64,000 nucleotides of DNA from NCBI GenBank assembly GCA_015066345.1, contig SVOQ01000011.1, positions 1 through 64,000 of the forward strand. The letters are read 5' to 3'. Made by a program: the position numbers and the translations under genes. The DNA comes from Oscillospiraceae bacterium. GTDB taxonomy: Bacteria; Bacillota; Clostridia; Oscillospirales; Acutalibacteraceae. Shown piece by piece: positions 20,502 through 28,260 of this stretch (positions are counted from its first letter, which is position 1; each line of letters starts with the position of its first letter). Below the pieces are notes generated by a model. It saw only the letters and a program-made list of their open reading frames with translations, had not been told where the DNA came from and made no database searches.

Positions 20502-20653
20502 AAAACCACTCCTTTAACCGTTTTTATTATAACATACCATTAAGAAAAATAAAAGAATATATTACTTGCCTTTGTCAAGTGACACTTGCGTGGGTGTTTT
20601 AACGAAAATTTTATTATAGCTAAAATTAATTTTAATTTATGCATAAAAAACAC

Positions 20654-20682
20654 TTGACAACATATAATTGTAGTGTTATAAT
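20654..20682 (+). promoter_or_regulatory. promoter of tRNA-fMet
   Basis: TTGACA-17 nt-TATAAT. Confidence 0.75.
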
Positions 20683-20713
20683 ACTCAAGCACTCAGACGA
20701 GTGAAGTAAATAT

Positions 20714-20770
<57 letters not shown>

Positions 20771-20791
<21 letters not shown>

Positions 20792-20978
20792 ACAATAAAG
20801 GATATCCGGTTTGGGTATCCTTTATTTTTTATTATTGTTTATTTTATGGGATTTGAACCACCTCGCCGAAGGCGAACATAATCGGGTGTTCGCGTAGCGA
20901 ATGATGGGCAGAGCCCATCAAATCCCATCTCCGCAACCAACAATAAAGGATATCCAGTTTGGGTATCCTTTATTTTTT
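20771..20978. repeat. 60-bp direct repeat (20771-20830 / 20919-20978) of tRNA-fMet 3' end plus terminator, flanking a hairpin array
   Basis: caaatcccatctccgcaaccaacaataaaggatatccRgtttgggtatcctttatttttt, 59/60 identical; inverted T-arm copy at 20846-20861. Confidence 0.92.
20797..20830 (+). terminator. tRNA-fMet terminator (first copy)
   Basis: AAAGGATAtCC...GGtATCCTTT + T-rich. Confidence 0.75.
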
Positions 20979-21108
20979 TGTGACAGAAATATGACAGTAT
21001 TATCTCAATTCTGTTACAAGTATTCACAATGGGCTTCTGTTAATGTAGTATTAATTTGTTAAAACTCTTAATTAAAATTGAAAAATCTGCAGCAGAAAGG
21101 AAATGATT

Positions 21109-22029
21109 ATGACACAAGAACAGTATTTGAAAAATTTATCAGTTCCGCAGGGTACGGTTGATGTTGTATTGGATACAGATGCGTATAATGAAATAGATGA
21201 CCAGTTTGCTATGGGCTATATTTTGAAGTCTTCTCAGAAAATTTGTGTTAAGGGTATTTGTGCAGCACCTTTTTTGAATAACAGATCTACAAGTGCTGCT
21301 GAAGGTATGAATAAGAGCTATGATGAAATTATGCATTTGCTGCAATTAGCCAAAAGAGAGGAATTGATACCTGTTGTTTTTAAAGGTTCAGAAAAATATT
21401 TACCCGACGAAGCAACACCAATAGAATCACCGGCAGCAGATTTTATGGCAACTTTGGCTGATAAATATTCTCCGGAAAAACCTCTTTATATTATTGCCAT
21501 CGGAGCTATTACCAATGTTGCATCAGCTATATTAAAAAATCCCGCAATGAAAGAAAATTGTGTGGTGATTTGGCTTGGTGGCCATGCTACCTGGGAAACT
21601 TATGGTGCATTTGAGTTTAATATGAAACAGGATATTGCTGCCGCAAGAGTCGTTTTCGGCTGCGGTATACCCTTGGTACAGTTACCGTGTAAAGGCGTTG
21701 TGGATCATTTTGCAACTTCAAAATATGAATTACAGCATTGGCTCAAAGGAAGAAATGAGTTGAGTGATTATCTATATGAAAACACAGTAGAAGAAGCCGA
21801 TTCTTATGCTGAGGGAAAGCCGTGGACCAGAGTTATTTGGGATGTTACTGCAGTTGCCTGGCTATTAAATGATAATAATAGATTTATGAATGCAAGGCTT
21901 ATTCCTGCTCCTGTTCCTGAATATGATGGAAATTACTCATACAACCAAAACGGACATTTTATAAAATACGTTTATGACATTAATCGGGATGCTTTGTTTG
22001 AGGATTTATTCAGAGTGTTAGGAGAGTAA
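21109..22029 (+). CDS. inosine/uridine-preferring nucleoside hydrolase family
   Basis: DVVLDTDAYNEIDDQFAMGYIL; YIIAIGAITNVASAI; FNMKQDIAAARVVF. Start may be 21103 or 21109. Confidence 0.88.
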   Translation: MTQEQYLKNLSVPQGTVDVVLDTDAYNEIDDQFAMGYILKSSQKICVKGICAAPFLNNRSTSAAEGMNKSYDEIMHLLQLAKREELIPVVFKGSEKYLPDEATPIESPAADFMATLADKYSPEKPLYIIAIGAITNVASAILKNPAMKENCVVIWLGGHATWETYGAFEFNMKQDIAAARVVFGCGIPLVQLPCKGVVDHFATSKYELQHWLKGRNELSDYLYENTVEEADSYAEGKPWTRVIWDVTAVAWLLNDNNRFMNARLIPAPVPEYDGNYSYNQNGHFIKYVYDINRDALFEDLFRVLGE

Positions 22030-22046
22030 TGTACCATCTCATAGTA

Positions 22047-22075
22047 TTGACACCTTTTGTCGATTTTTGTATCAT
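22047..22075 (+). promoter_or_regulatory. promoter of zinc-ribbon/TM2 gene
   Basis: TTGACA-17 nt-TATCAT. Confidence 0.65.
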
Positions 22076-22107
22076 ATTTTTATATTTAATTAAAGGAGTT
22101 TTTTATT

Positions 22108-22668
22108 ATGTTTTGTAATACTTGTGGTGCACAATTGGAAGATAATGTTTCTTTTTGTACACAATGCGGTGCCCCTGTTCAAAATATCGAAACACCTGTT
22201 TACGCACCCATAGACGACCATCCCACAGAGCTTTTCAGCGAAGAACCCGTTGCTGAGGTAACTCCCGCTTACGAAGCCACACCTGCTTATACACCCGCAG
22301 AGGAACAGGCTACCGAGCTCATCTCTGAAGTTCCCGCTTACGAGGCTCCCGTTTATGAAAATACAGCTTCGGAATCTCAGGAAGCTAACGTTTCGCCCAA
22401 GAGTAGGAAGACCGCTTTGATTCTTTCAATTTTGTTGGGATACTTGGGTATCAGTCGCCTTTATTTAGGTGCAAAAGGTGGCGTTTCACGACTTATTATG
22501 TACATTATCGGTATGGTTTGTTCCGCGGCTGCAGCGTACGTACCTCCGCTTTTCATCGTTGCTCTTCCCCTCATCATAATTTGTATGGTTGGCGGTATCA
22601 AGGACATTATCCGTTCTGCAAAAGGTACAATGGTCGACAAAGACGGTTTACCCGTTACAAAATGGTAA
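22108..22668 (+). CDS. zinc-ribbon, DxPTELF linker, TM2-domain protein
   Basis: CNTCGAQLEDNVSFCTQCGAP; DDHPTELFSEEP; ALILSILLGYLGISRLYLG TM2. Confidence 0.85.
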   Translation: MFCNTCGAQLEDNVSFCTQCGAPVQNIETPVYAPIDDHPTELFSEEPVAEVTPAYEATPAYTPAEEQATELISEVPAYEAPVYENTASESQEANVSPKSRKTALILSILLGYLGISRLYLGAKGGVSRLIMYIIGMVCSAAAAYVPPLFIVALPLIIICMVGGIKDIIRSAKGTMVDKDGLPVTKW

Positions 22669-22687
22669 TTAAATCCCCATTATTTTG

Positions 22688-22721
22688 CAACGTTGTGGTA
22701 ATTGCCACAACGTTGTTTTTT
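22688..22721 (+). terminator. intrinsic terminator
   Basis: CAACGTTGTGG-taattg-CCACAACGTTGTTTTTT. Confidence 0.8.
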
Positions 22722-22782
22722 AACTTGACAATAGCATACCAAAGATTATAATAGTATATATATTTTTATAGGATGCGAGTTA

Positions 22783-23193
22783 ATGAAACTGACTTTAAAA
22801 CACAAACGCCTTATCGTTCTGGGCGTTGACCTTGGATTAATAATTTGCTTTTTAATTCTATATTTTTTAACCCCTGCACTCATGGATTTTTTACCTGATT
22901 GCATACTCAGGACTTTGGGTTTACCCTGTCTTGGTTGTGGTGGAACTCGGTGTCTTAATGCGTTTGTTCATTTAGAGTTTTTCGATAGTTTTATGCTTCA
23001 CCCTTTCGCGTTTATTAGTATTCTTCTTGCCATATATCTTATGGTAGTTACTCATCTCGCGTGGGTTTTCGGAATTAAAAAAGTCCAGAAATATTTTGAT
23101 ACCCTTATGCACCCGGCATATTCATTTTCGTACCTCGGCTTATTTATAGTATTTGCTATATTAAGAGTTACCCGAATACTGCCAACCCCCTGA
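22783..23193 (+). CDS. DUF2752 family membrane protein
   Basis: GLPCLGCGGTRCLNAFVHLEFFDSFMLHPFAFISILLA. Confidence 0.8.
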   Translation: MKLTLKHKRLIVLGVDLGLIICFLILYFLTPALMDFLPDCILRTLGLPCLGCGGTRCLNAFVHLEFFDSFMLHPFAFISILLAIYLMVVTHLAWVFGIKKVQKYFDTLMHPAYSFSYLGLFIVFAILRVTRILPTP

Positions 23194-23219
23194 TATATAA
23201 AAAAGCCCTAAAAAAACAC

Positions 23220-23248
23220 TTGACATAGTTTTACATTTTTCGTATCAT
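23220..23248 (+). promoter_or_regulatory. promoter of zinc-ribbon/DUF4190-like gene
   Basis: TTGACA-17 nt-TATCAT. Confidence 0.65.
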
Positions 23249-23281
23249 AATATTATATTTTTATATAAAGGAGTCCTAATA

Positions 23282-23944
23282 ATGATTTGTCCTACATGCG
23301 GTTCACATTTAAATGATAACCTTAAATTCTGTACTCAGTGTGGTACTCCCCTCACCAACGCAGCACCCGCTACACCCTATGCTCCCGTTGATGACAACCC
23401 CACAGAGCTTTTCACAGAAGCCCCCGCTTATGAGCCCGCAGCACCTCAGGCTGACGTTTACCAGCCCAACACTGCACCTCAGGCTGATGTTTATCAACCC
23501 GATGTTGCACAGGCACCCTATGAGGCAGCTCCCGCTTATGATGCAACACCCGCTTACGATGCACCCGCTCAGTACGGTCAGGATTACGCTACATTTGATT
23601 CTGCACCCGTTGAGCCCGTTGAAGAAAAGAAAGGCGGAAAGCTTGGTTTAATTTTCGGCATCATTTCTTTAGTATTTGGTGTTATTTCACCCTTGTGCTG
23701 TTGTTGCGGTGTAATCGGTGCAATTTTCGGTATTGTGCTTAGCCTTGTTTCAGTTGCTACAGGTATCGTTAGTCTTATTACATCCAAGAACGGTAGCAAA
23801 GCCGGAAAGATTATGGCGATTATTGGTTTGATCCTTGGTGCACTTGTCCTTCTTGGTTCAATTGTATACCTCGTTATTCTTCTCGTTGCCGGTGCCGGTG
23901 CGATGGGTATGGGTATGCTTGAAGAATTCTCTTATATGTTCTAA
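23282..23944 (+). CDS. zinc-ribbon, DxPTELF, repeat linker, DUF4190-like TM protein
   Basis: CPTCGSHLNDNLKFCTQCGTP; DDNPTELFTEAP; repeated QADVYQP / PAYDA; GLIFGIISLVFGVISP... Confidence 0.82.
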   Translation: MICPTCGSHLNDNLKFCTQCGTPLTNAAPATPYAPVDDNPTELFTEAPAYEPAAPQADVYQPNTAPQADVYQPDVAQAPYEAAPAYDATPAYDAPAQYGQDYATFDSAPVEPVEEKKGGKLGLIFGIISLVFGVISPLCCCCGVIGAIFGIVLSLVSVATGIVSLITSKNGSKAGKIMAIIGLILGALVLLGSIVYLVILLVAGAGAMGMGMLEEFSYMF

Positions 23945-23974
23945 GGTTTAACCACACCTAAAAATTATTTGTTA

Positions 23975-24014
23975 ATCCCTTTGTGGTAAAATTTCCCACA
24001 AAGGGATATTTTTT
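23975..24014 (+). terminator. intrinsic terminator
   Basis: ATCCCTTTGTGG...CCCACAAAGGGAT-ATTTTTTTT. Confidence 0.75.
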
Positions 24015-24094
24015 TACAAAAATCCCCTAAAAACATTGACAAGCAAAAGTGTTTTTTATAAGATTAAGATACAAAATTCAAAGGAGTTGTTATT

Positions 24095-24703
24095 ATGTTT
24101 TGTCCTTCTTGCGGTGCGTTAATTGACGACGGCTTAACTTTTTGTTCGCAGTGCGGTTCTGCACTAAATAATAATGCTCAACCTCAGGATTTCTATCAAC
24201 CGATAGAGGACCGCCCCACCGAATTATTTAACGAGAGCGTTGCGTATCAATCCGAAAGTGCCTACGCCCCCTCACAGAATATGTATCAGAATGCACCCGT
24301 GTATAACCAGGCACCCCCTGTTTATCAAAATGTGCAACCTATGTACAATCAATATCAGAATCCACCTACATACAACCAACCCGGTTATGTCGGTTACGCT
24401 AACCAATACGCAGGTCTTGAGCGTCCCAAAAGAGACCCCGGTAAAGTTTGCGGTATACTTTCTTTGATTTTCAGTTTGGTTGGTTATCCGTTTCTTATTT
24501 GCTACGGTGCAGGATTGATTTATTGGTTAGCTGCCCTCATTACAGGCGGAATTGGTTTAAAATTATCAAAAAGAAACGGCTTCAAAAACGGAAAAGCCAA
24601 AGCGGGCATTATCATAACCCTTATCCCCCTTATGATTTCCGCAATTGCGGCTGTAATAGGCTTATTTATTTTCTTAATCGTATTAATTACCGAAGGAATG
24701 TAA
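24095..24703 (+). CDS. zinc-ribbon, DxPTELF, Tyr/Gln/Pro/Asn-rich linker, DUF4190-like TM protein
   Basis: CPSCGALIDDGLTFCSQCGSA; EDRPTELFNES; PVYNQAPPVYQNVQPMYNQYQNPPTYNQPGY; KRDPGKVCGILSLIFSLVG. Confidence 0.82.
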   Translation: MFCPSCGALIDDGLTFCSQCGSALNNNAQPQDFYQPIEDRPTELFNESVAYQSESAYAPSQNMYQNAPVYNQAPPVYQNVQPMYNQYQNPPTYNQPGYVGYANQYAGLERPKRDPGKVCGILSLIFSLVGYPFLICYGAGLIYWLAALITGGIGLKLSKRNGFKNGKAKAGIIITLIPLMISAIAAVIGLFIFLIVLITEGM

Positions 24704-24753
24704 TATAATAGTTAAACAATATATAAGAATTTAATAAATACATATTTAAACAG

Positions 24754-24782
24754 TTGACATTTTTCGAAAAAAAATTTAGAAT
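24754..24782 (+). promoter_or_regulatory. promoter of zinc-ribbon gene
   Basis: TTGACA-17 nt-TAGAAT. Confidence 0.6.
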
Positions 24783-24812
24783 ATACTTATAAACTTTTTG
24801 GAGGTATGAACT

Positions 24813-25364
24813 ATGATTTGTCCTACATGTGGTGCACAGATCGACGATAACGCTACTTTCTGTACACAATGCGGTTCACCCGTTCAAAACAACACTACTC
24901 CCGAATATGCTCCTATGGAAGACCATCCCACAGAACTTTTTGAGGAAACACCCGCTTATGAAGCCCCTGCATATGAAACACCCGCTTATGAAGCACCCGC
25001 TTACGAAGCACCTGCTTACGATGCAACTCCCGTTTATAACGCAGAGCCCTACGGCTACACAGGTGCGGAAGTTCCCGCAAGTGACCCCGGTGCAGGTCTT
25101 GGTAAGGTATCTAAAATTTTAGGTATTATCGGTTTGGTGCTTATGTGCGGTTGGGCAGGTGCCCCCCTTTCAATCACAGCACTCATTCTCGGTTGCATCG
25201 GTTTAAATAAATCTAAAAACGCAGGCTTCGAAAACAAATCCGCTAAAACAGGTCGTACACTCGGTATTATCGGTGTTGTATTAATTCCCGTCGTTTATAT
25301 TGTAAGCTTTGCTATCGGTATTGCTTTAGGTGCTTTTGAAAGTGGAACATCATACTATTATTAA
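24813..25364 (+). CDS. zinc-ribbon, DxPTELF, (PAYEA)n linker, DUF4190-like TM protein
   Basis: CPTCGAQIDDNATFCTQCGSP; EDHPTELFEETPAYEAPAYETPAYEAPAYEAPAYDATPVY; GLGKVSKILGIIGLVL. Confidence 0.82.
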   Translation: MICPTCGAQIDDNATFCTQCGSPVQNNTTPEYAPMEDHPTELFEETPAYEAPAYETPAYEAPAYEAPAYDATPVYNAEPYGYTGAEVPASDPGAGLGKVSKILGIIGLVLMCGWAGAPLSITALILGCIGLNKSKNAGFENKSAKTGRTLGIIGVVLIPVVYIVSFAIGIALGAFESGTSYYY

Positions 25365-25370
25365 TCAACC

Positions 25371-25410
25371 AAAACTCTGCAAATTTCGGTTTGCAGAGTT
25401 TTTATTTTTT
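25371..25410 (+). terminator. intrinsic terminator
   Basis: AAAACTCTGCAAA-tttcgg-TTTGCAGAGTTTTTATTTTTT. Confidence 0.8.
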
Positions 25411-25503
25411 GTTCACAGTCAACATATTGATTTTACATCCGCTAAGATGTATAATATGTTTACACCGTTACACACCCTGTAATATTATGAAGGGAGCTTT
25501 AAT

Positions 25504-26016
25504 ATGCTTTGTACTGTATGCGGAACTTTAAATGATGATAGTTCACAAATCTGTAGCAGATGTGGTAGTAATATGACCTTTCACACACAGGAGCATTACG
25601 AATATCACCAGGTTTATAACCAACAACCGAACTATAGTCAACAAAATTATCAACAACCAAACTATCAACAACCAAACTATCAACAACCGAATTATCAACA
25701 ACCGAATTATCAACAAAACCCGTATTATCCCCAACCCGAAAGGAAAGACCCGGGTAAAGTCCTTGGTATCGTAGGGTTTGCTTTGTCCATGGCAAGTTTT
25801 GTTTTATCGGACGGCATTCTACTTGCAATCGCGGGTATAATTGTTTCTGCAATAGGTTTCAAAAAATCAAAGGAAGCCGGTTTCAACAATGGATTTGCTA
25901 AAGCCGGTTTGATTTCAGGCATAATAATTACAGCACTCCTATTGCTGCTTATAGTATTTTTCATTATTATTTATGTTATAATGTTTCTTTATACAATGGG
26001 TCCATCCGCATTATAA
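25504..26016 (+). CDS. zinc-ribbon, (NYQQP)n prion-like linker, DUF4190-like TM protein
   Basis: CTVCGTLNDDSSQICSRCGSN; NYSQQNYQQPNYQQPNYQQPNYQQPNYQQNPYYPQP; RKDPGKVLGIVGFALSMAS; no PTELF motif. Confidence 0.8.
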   Translation: MLCTVCGTLNDDSSQICSRCGSNMTFHTQEHYEYHQVYNQQPNYSQQNYQQPNYQQPNYQQPNYQQPNYQQNPYYPQPERKDPGKVLGIVGFALSMASFVLSDGILLAIAGIIVSAIGFKKSKEAGFNNGFAKAGLISGIIITALLLLLIVFFIIIYVIMFLYTMGPSAL

Positions 26017-26025
26017 AGTCTTTAC

Positions 26026-26052
26026 ACCCTGCAGAAAATCTGCAGGGTTTTT
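26026..26052 (+). terminator. intrinsic terminator
   Basis: ACCCTGCAGaaaatCTGCAGGGTTTTTG. Confidence 0.75.
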
Positions 26053-26140
26053 GATATTTTTACATAATTATAAATTTTTATTGATTTTTATATAATTGAA
26101 AACTATAATAATTGTATAATTACGAATCGAGGCGATTACT

Positions 26141-26683
26141 TTGAATATATGGCATGATATAAATCCCGAAAGAATTTCACGCTCATCATATGCGGCTGTT
26201 ATAGAAATCAGCAAAGGCAGTAAAATGAAGTATGAATTGGATAAGGAAACGGGTCTTTTGAGACTTGACCGAGTTTTATATACATCTACCCACTACCCTG
26301 CTAACTACGGTTTTATCCCCAGAACTTACGCTAAGGATAACGACCCCCTTGATGTTCTTGTTTTATGTTCACAACAAATTGTACCTATGGCTATTGTAGA
26401 ATGCTACCCTATAGGTGTTATAACCATGCTTGATAACGGTGCGGCGGACGATAAGATTATTTCAATCCCCTTTAACGACCCCACTTATAGCACCTATAAG
26501 GATATCAGTCAACTTCCGCCCCACGTTTTTGATGAAATGAAGCACTTTTTCTCAGTATATAAAACTCTTGAGAGCAAAGATACCGCAATTGACGAGGTTA
26601 AAGGTGTTCTTGACGCAGTAGCGATTATTGAAGATGCCATACAGGCTTACGACGATATGTTTGTAAAACAAAAAAATGTTTAA
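26141..26683 (+). CDS. ppa: inorganic pyrophosphatase (family I), TTG start
   Basis: KMKYELDKETGLLRLDRVLYTSTHYPANYGFIPRTYAKDNDPLDVLVL. Confidence 0.93.
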   Translation: MNIWHDINPERISRSSYAAVIEISKGSKMKYELDKETGLLRLDRVLYTSTHYPANYGFIPRTYAKDNDPLDVLVLCSQQIVPMAIVECYPIGVITMLDNGAADDKIISIPFNDPTYSTYKDISQLPPHVFDEMKHFFSVYKTLESKDTAIDEVKGVLDAVAIIEDAIQAYDDMFVKQKNV

Positions 26684-26764
26684 AATCTTTAAAAAATAAC
26701 TTGCATTTATAACGGAATAGTGGTATTATATGTGAATGTATGAACGTAAAAAGGAGGTGCCACG

Positions 26765-27025
26765 ATGCCCAACATTAAATCTGCTAAGAAGAGAGTTCTC
26801 GTTAACGCTACAAAGGCTGCTAACAATAAGTCTACTAACTCCGCTCTCAAAACTGCTATCAAGAAAGCTAACGCTGCTATTGATTCAGGTGATGCTAACA
26901 AAGCTGAAGCTGTTAAAGTTGCTGTTAAGAAGCTTGACCAGGCTGCTGCTAAAGGTCTTCTTCACAAGAACAACGCAGCTCACAAAAAGTCACAGCTTGT
27001 TAATAAACTTAACAAGTCCAACTAA
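26765..27025 (+). CDS. rpsT: 30S ribosomal protein S20
   Basis: MPNIKSAKKRVLVNATKAANNKSTNSALKTAIKKA; strong RBS AAGGAGGTG. Confidence 0.97.
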   Translation: MPNIKSAKKRVLVNATKAANNKSTNSALKTAIKKANAAIDSGDANKAEAVKVAVKKLDQAAAKGLLHKNNAAHKKSQLVNKLNKSN

Positions 27026-27040
27026 TTGACTTAAAGAAAA

Positions 27041-27073
27041 AACCCCGCAACTAAGTTGCGGGGCTTTCTTTTT
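27041..27073 (+). terminator. rpsT terminator
   Basis: CCCCGCAAC-taa-GTTGCGGGG-CTTTCTTTTTTT. Confidence 0.85.
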
Positions 27074-27226
27074 TTATAAATGCAAAATTCAAAATACAGA
27101 ATGCAAAATTATCGGGACAAACGCCATATTGAGGACCTCCCACCACCTGACGGTGGTCCCCCCTCCTCCTAAAGCAGGAGGGCAAGGCTTCACAAAACGC
27201 AATATGCACCCAAATACGAATTATTT
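27074..27226. repeat. modular palindromic intergenic element, second copy
   Basis: ATGCAAAATTCAAAATACAGAATGCAAAATTATCGGG; ACCACC-TGAC-GGTGGT; CCTCCT..AGGAGG; GGCAAGGCTTC; parallels 10141-10394. Confidence 0.65.
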
Positions 27227-28243
27227 ACATTGATAGAAGCCGACTTTTTTCATTACCTTATCGAGTGTACGTTGCGAAATACGGGTTGCAAACTCTGCAC
27301 CTTTTTTCATACATTCTTCAAGGTATTTTTTATCTGCGATGATTTCTTTATAACGAGCCTGAATAGGTGCGAGTTCGTTGACAACCGCCTCACCTACCGC
27401 GGTTTTGAAATCGCCGTAGCCTTTGCCCTCAAACTCTTTTTCGATTTCGTCAAAAGTTTTACCTGTACAGCAAGAGTAAATTGTCATAAGGTTATTTATA
27501 CCATCTTTACCCTCGGCGTATTTTACACAAGCCTCGCTATCAGTAACGGCACTTTTGATTTTCTTCATTATTACGTTAGGTTCGTCGAGCATTGAAATAT
27601 ATGATTTGGGGTTATCATCGGACTTACTCATTTTGTGAGTGGGGTCCTGAAGTGACGTAATTTTTGCACCCGCTTTTCCGATAAAAGGTTCGGGCATTTT
27701 AAGTACATTACCGTAAATCATATTGAAACGGTCAACTATATTTCTCGCAAGTTCAAGGTGTTGTTTCTGATCCGCACCGATGGGTACAAAATCCGCACCG
27801 TAAACGAGGATATCCGCCGCCATAAGAACAGGATAATCAAAAAGTCCTACGGAAATATTACCGCCTAATTTCTGGCTTTTTTCTTTAAACTGGGTCATTC
27901 TTGCGGCTTCACCAAACTGAGTATAGCAGTTAAGAATCCAACCTAACTGAGCATGGGTTGGCACGTGGCTCTGTACAAAAACAATATTCTTCTCAGGGTC
28001 GATACCAATTGCCAACAAAAGAGCATAAAGTTCCATAGTATTCTTTTTAAGTTGTGCGGGATTCTCGCGGAATGTGGGCACTGTAATTGAGTGCAAATCC
28101 GCTACACCGTAAAGACAATCATAATCGTCGCACATATTTTTCCAGTTTTTAAGTGCACCAAGGTAGTTACCCAAGGTAGGTGTACCCGTGGGTTGAATGC
28201 AACTTAAAACTATTTTCTTTCTTTCGGGGGTTGTGTTTTCCAT
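27221..28243 (-). CDS. trpS: tryptophanyl-tRNA synthetase
   Basis: SCIQPTGTPTLGNYLGALKNW; HKMSKSDDNPKSYI. Confidence 0.96.
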   Translation of the reverse strand: MENTTPERKKIVLSCIQPTGTPTLGNYLGALKNWKNMCDDYDCLYGVADLHSITVPTFRENPAQLKKNTMELYALLLAIGIDPEKNIVFVQSHVPTHAQLGWILNCYTQFGEAARMTQFKEKSQKLGGNISVGLFDYPVLMAADILVYGADFVPIGADQKQHLELARNIVDRFNMIYGNVLKMPEPFIGKAGAKITSLQDPTHKMSKSDDNPKSYISMLDEPNVIMKKIKSAVTDSEACVKYAEGKDGINNLMTIYSCCTGKTFDEIEKEFEGKGYGDFKTAVGEAVVNELAPIQARYKEIIADKKYLEECMKKGAEFATRISQRTLDKVMKKVGFYQCK

Positions 28244-28260
28244 TGTAACTATCTCCTATT

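Noticed and set aside
20839-21027. 62 aa minus ORF
   Set aside because: Falls in the duplicated tRNA tail and hairpin region; spurious.
25640-25730. Regular short repeats that could suggest a CRISPR-like array
   Set aside because: Units of ~15 bp encode an in-frame (NYQQP)n linker with no unique spacers; coding low complexity.
25499-25852. 117 aa minus ORF with VVDSLVVDN repeats
   Set aside because: Antisense of the NYQQP repeats.
28244-28260. T-box or riboswitch upstream of trpS
   Set aside because: Only 17 bp separate trpS from fhs; no room for a leader RNA.
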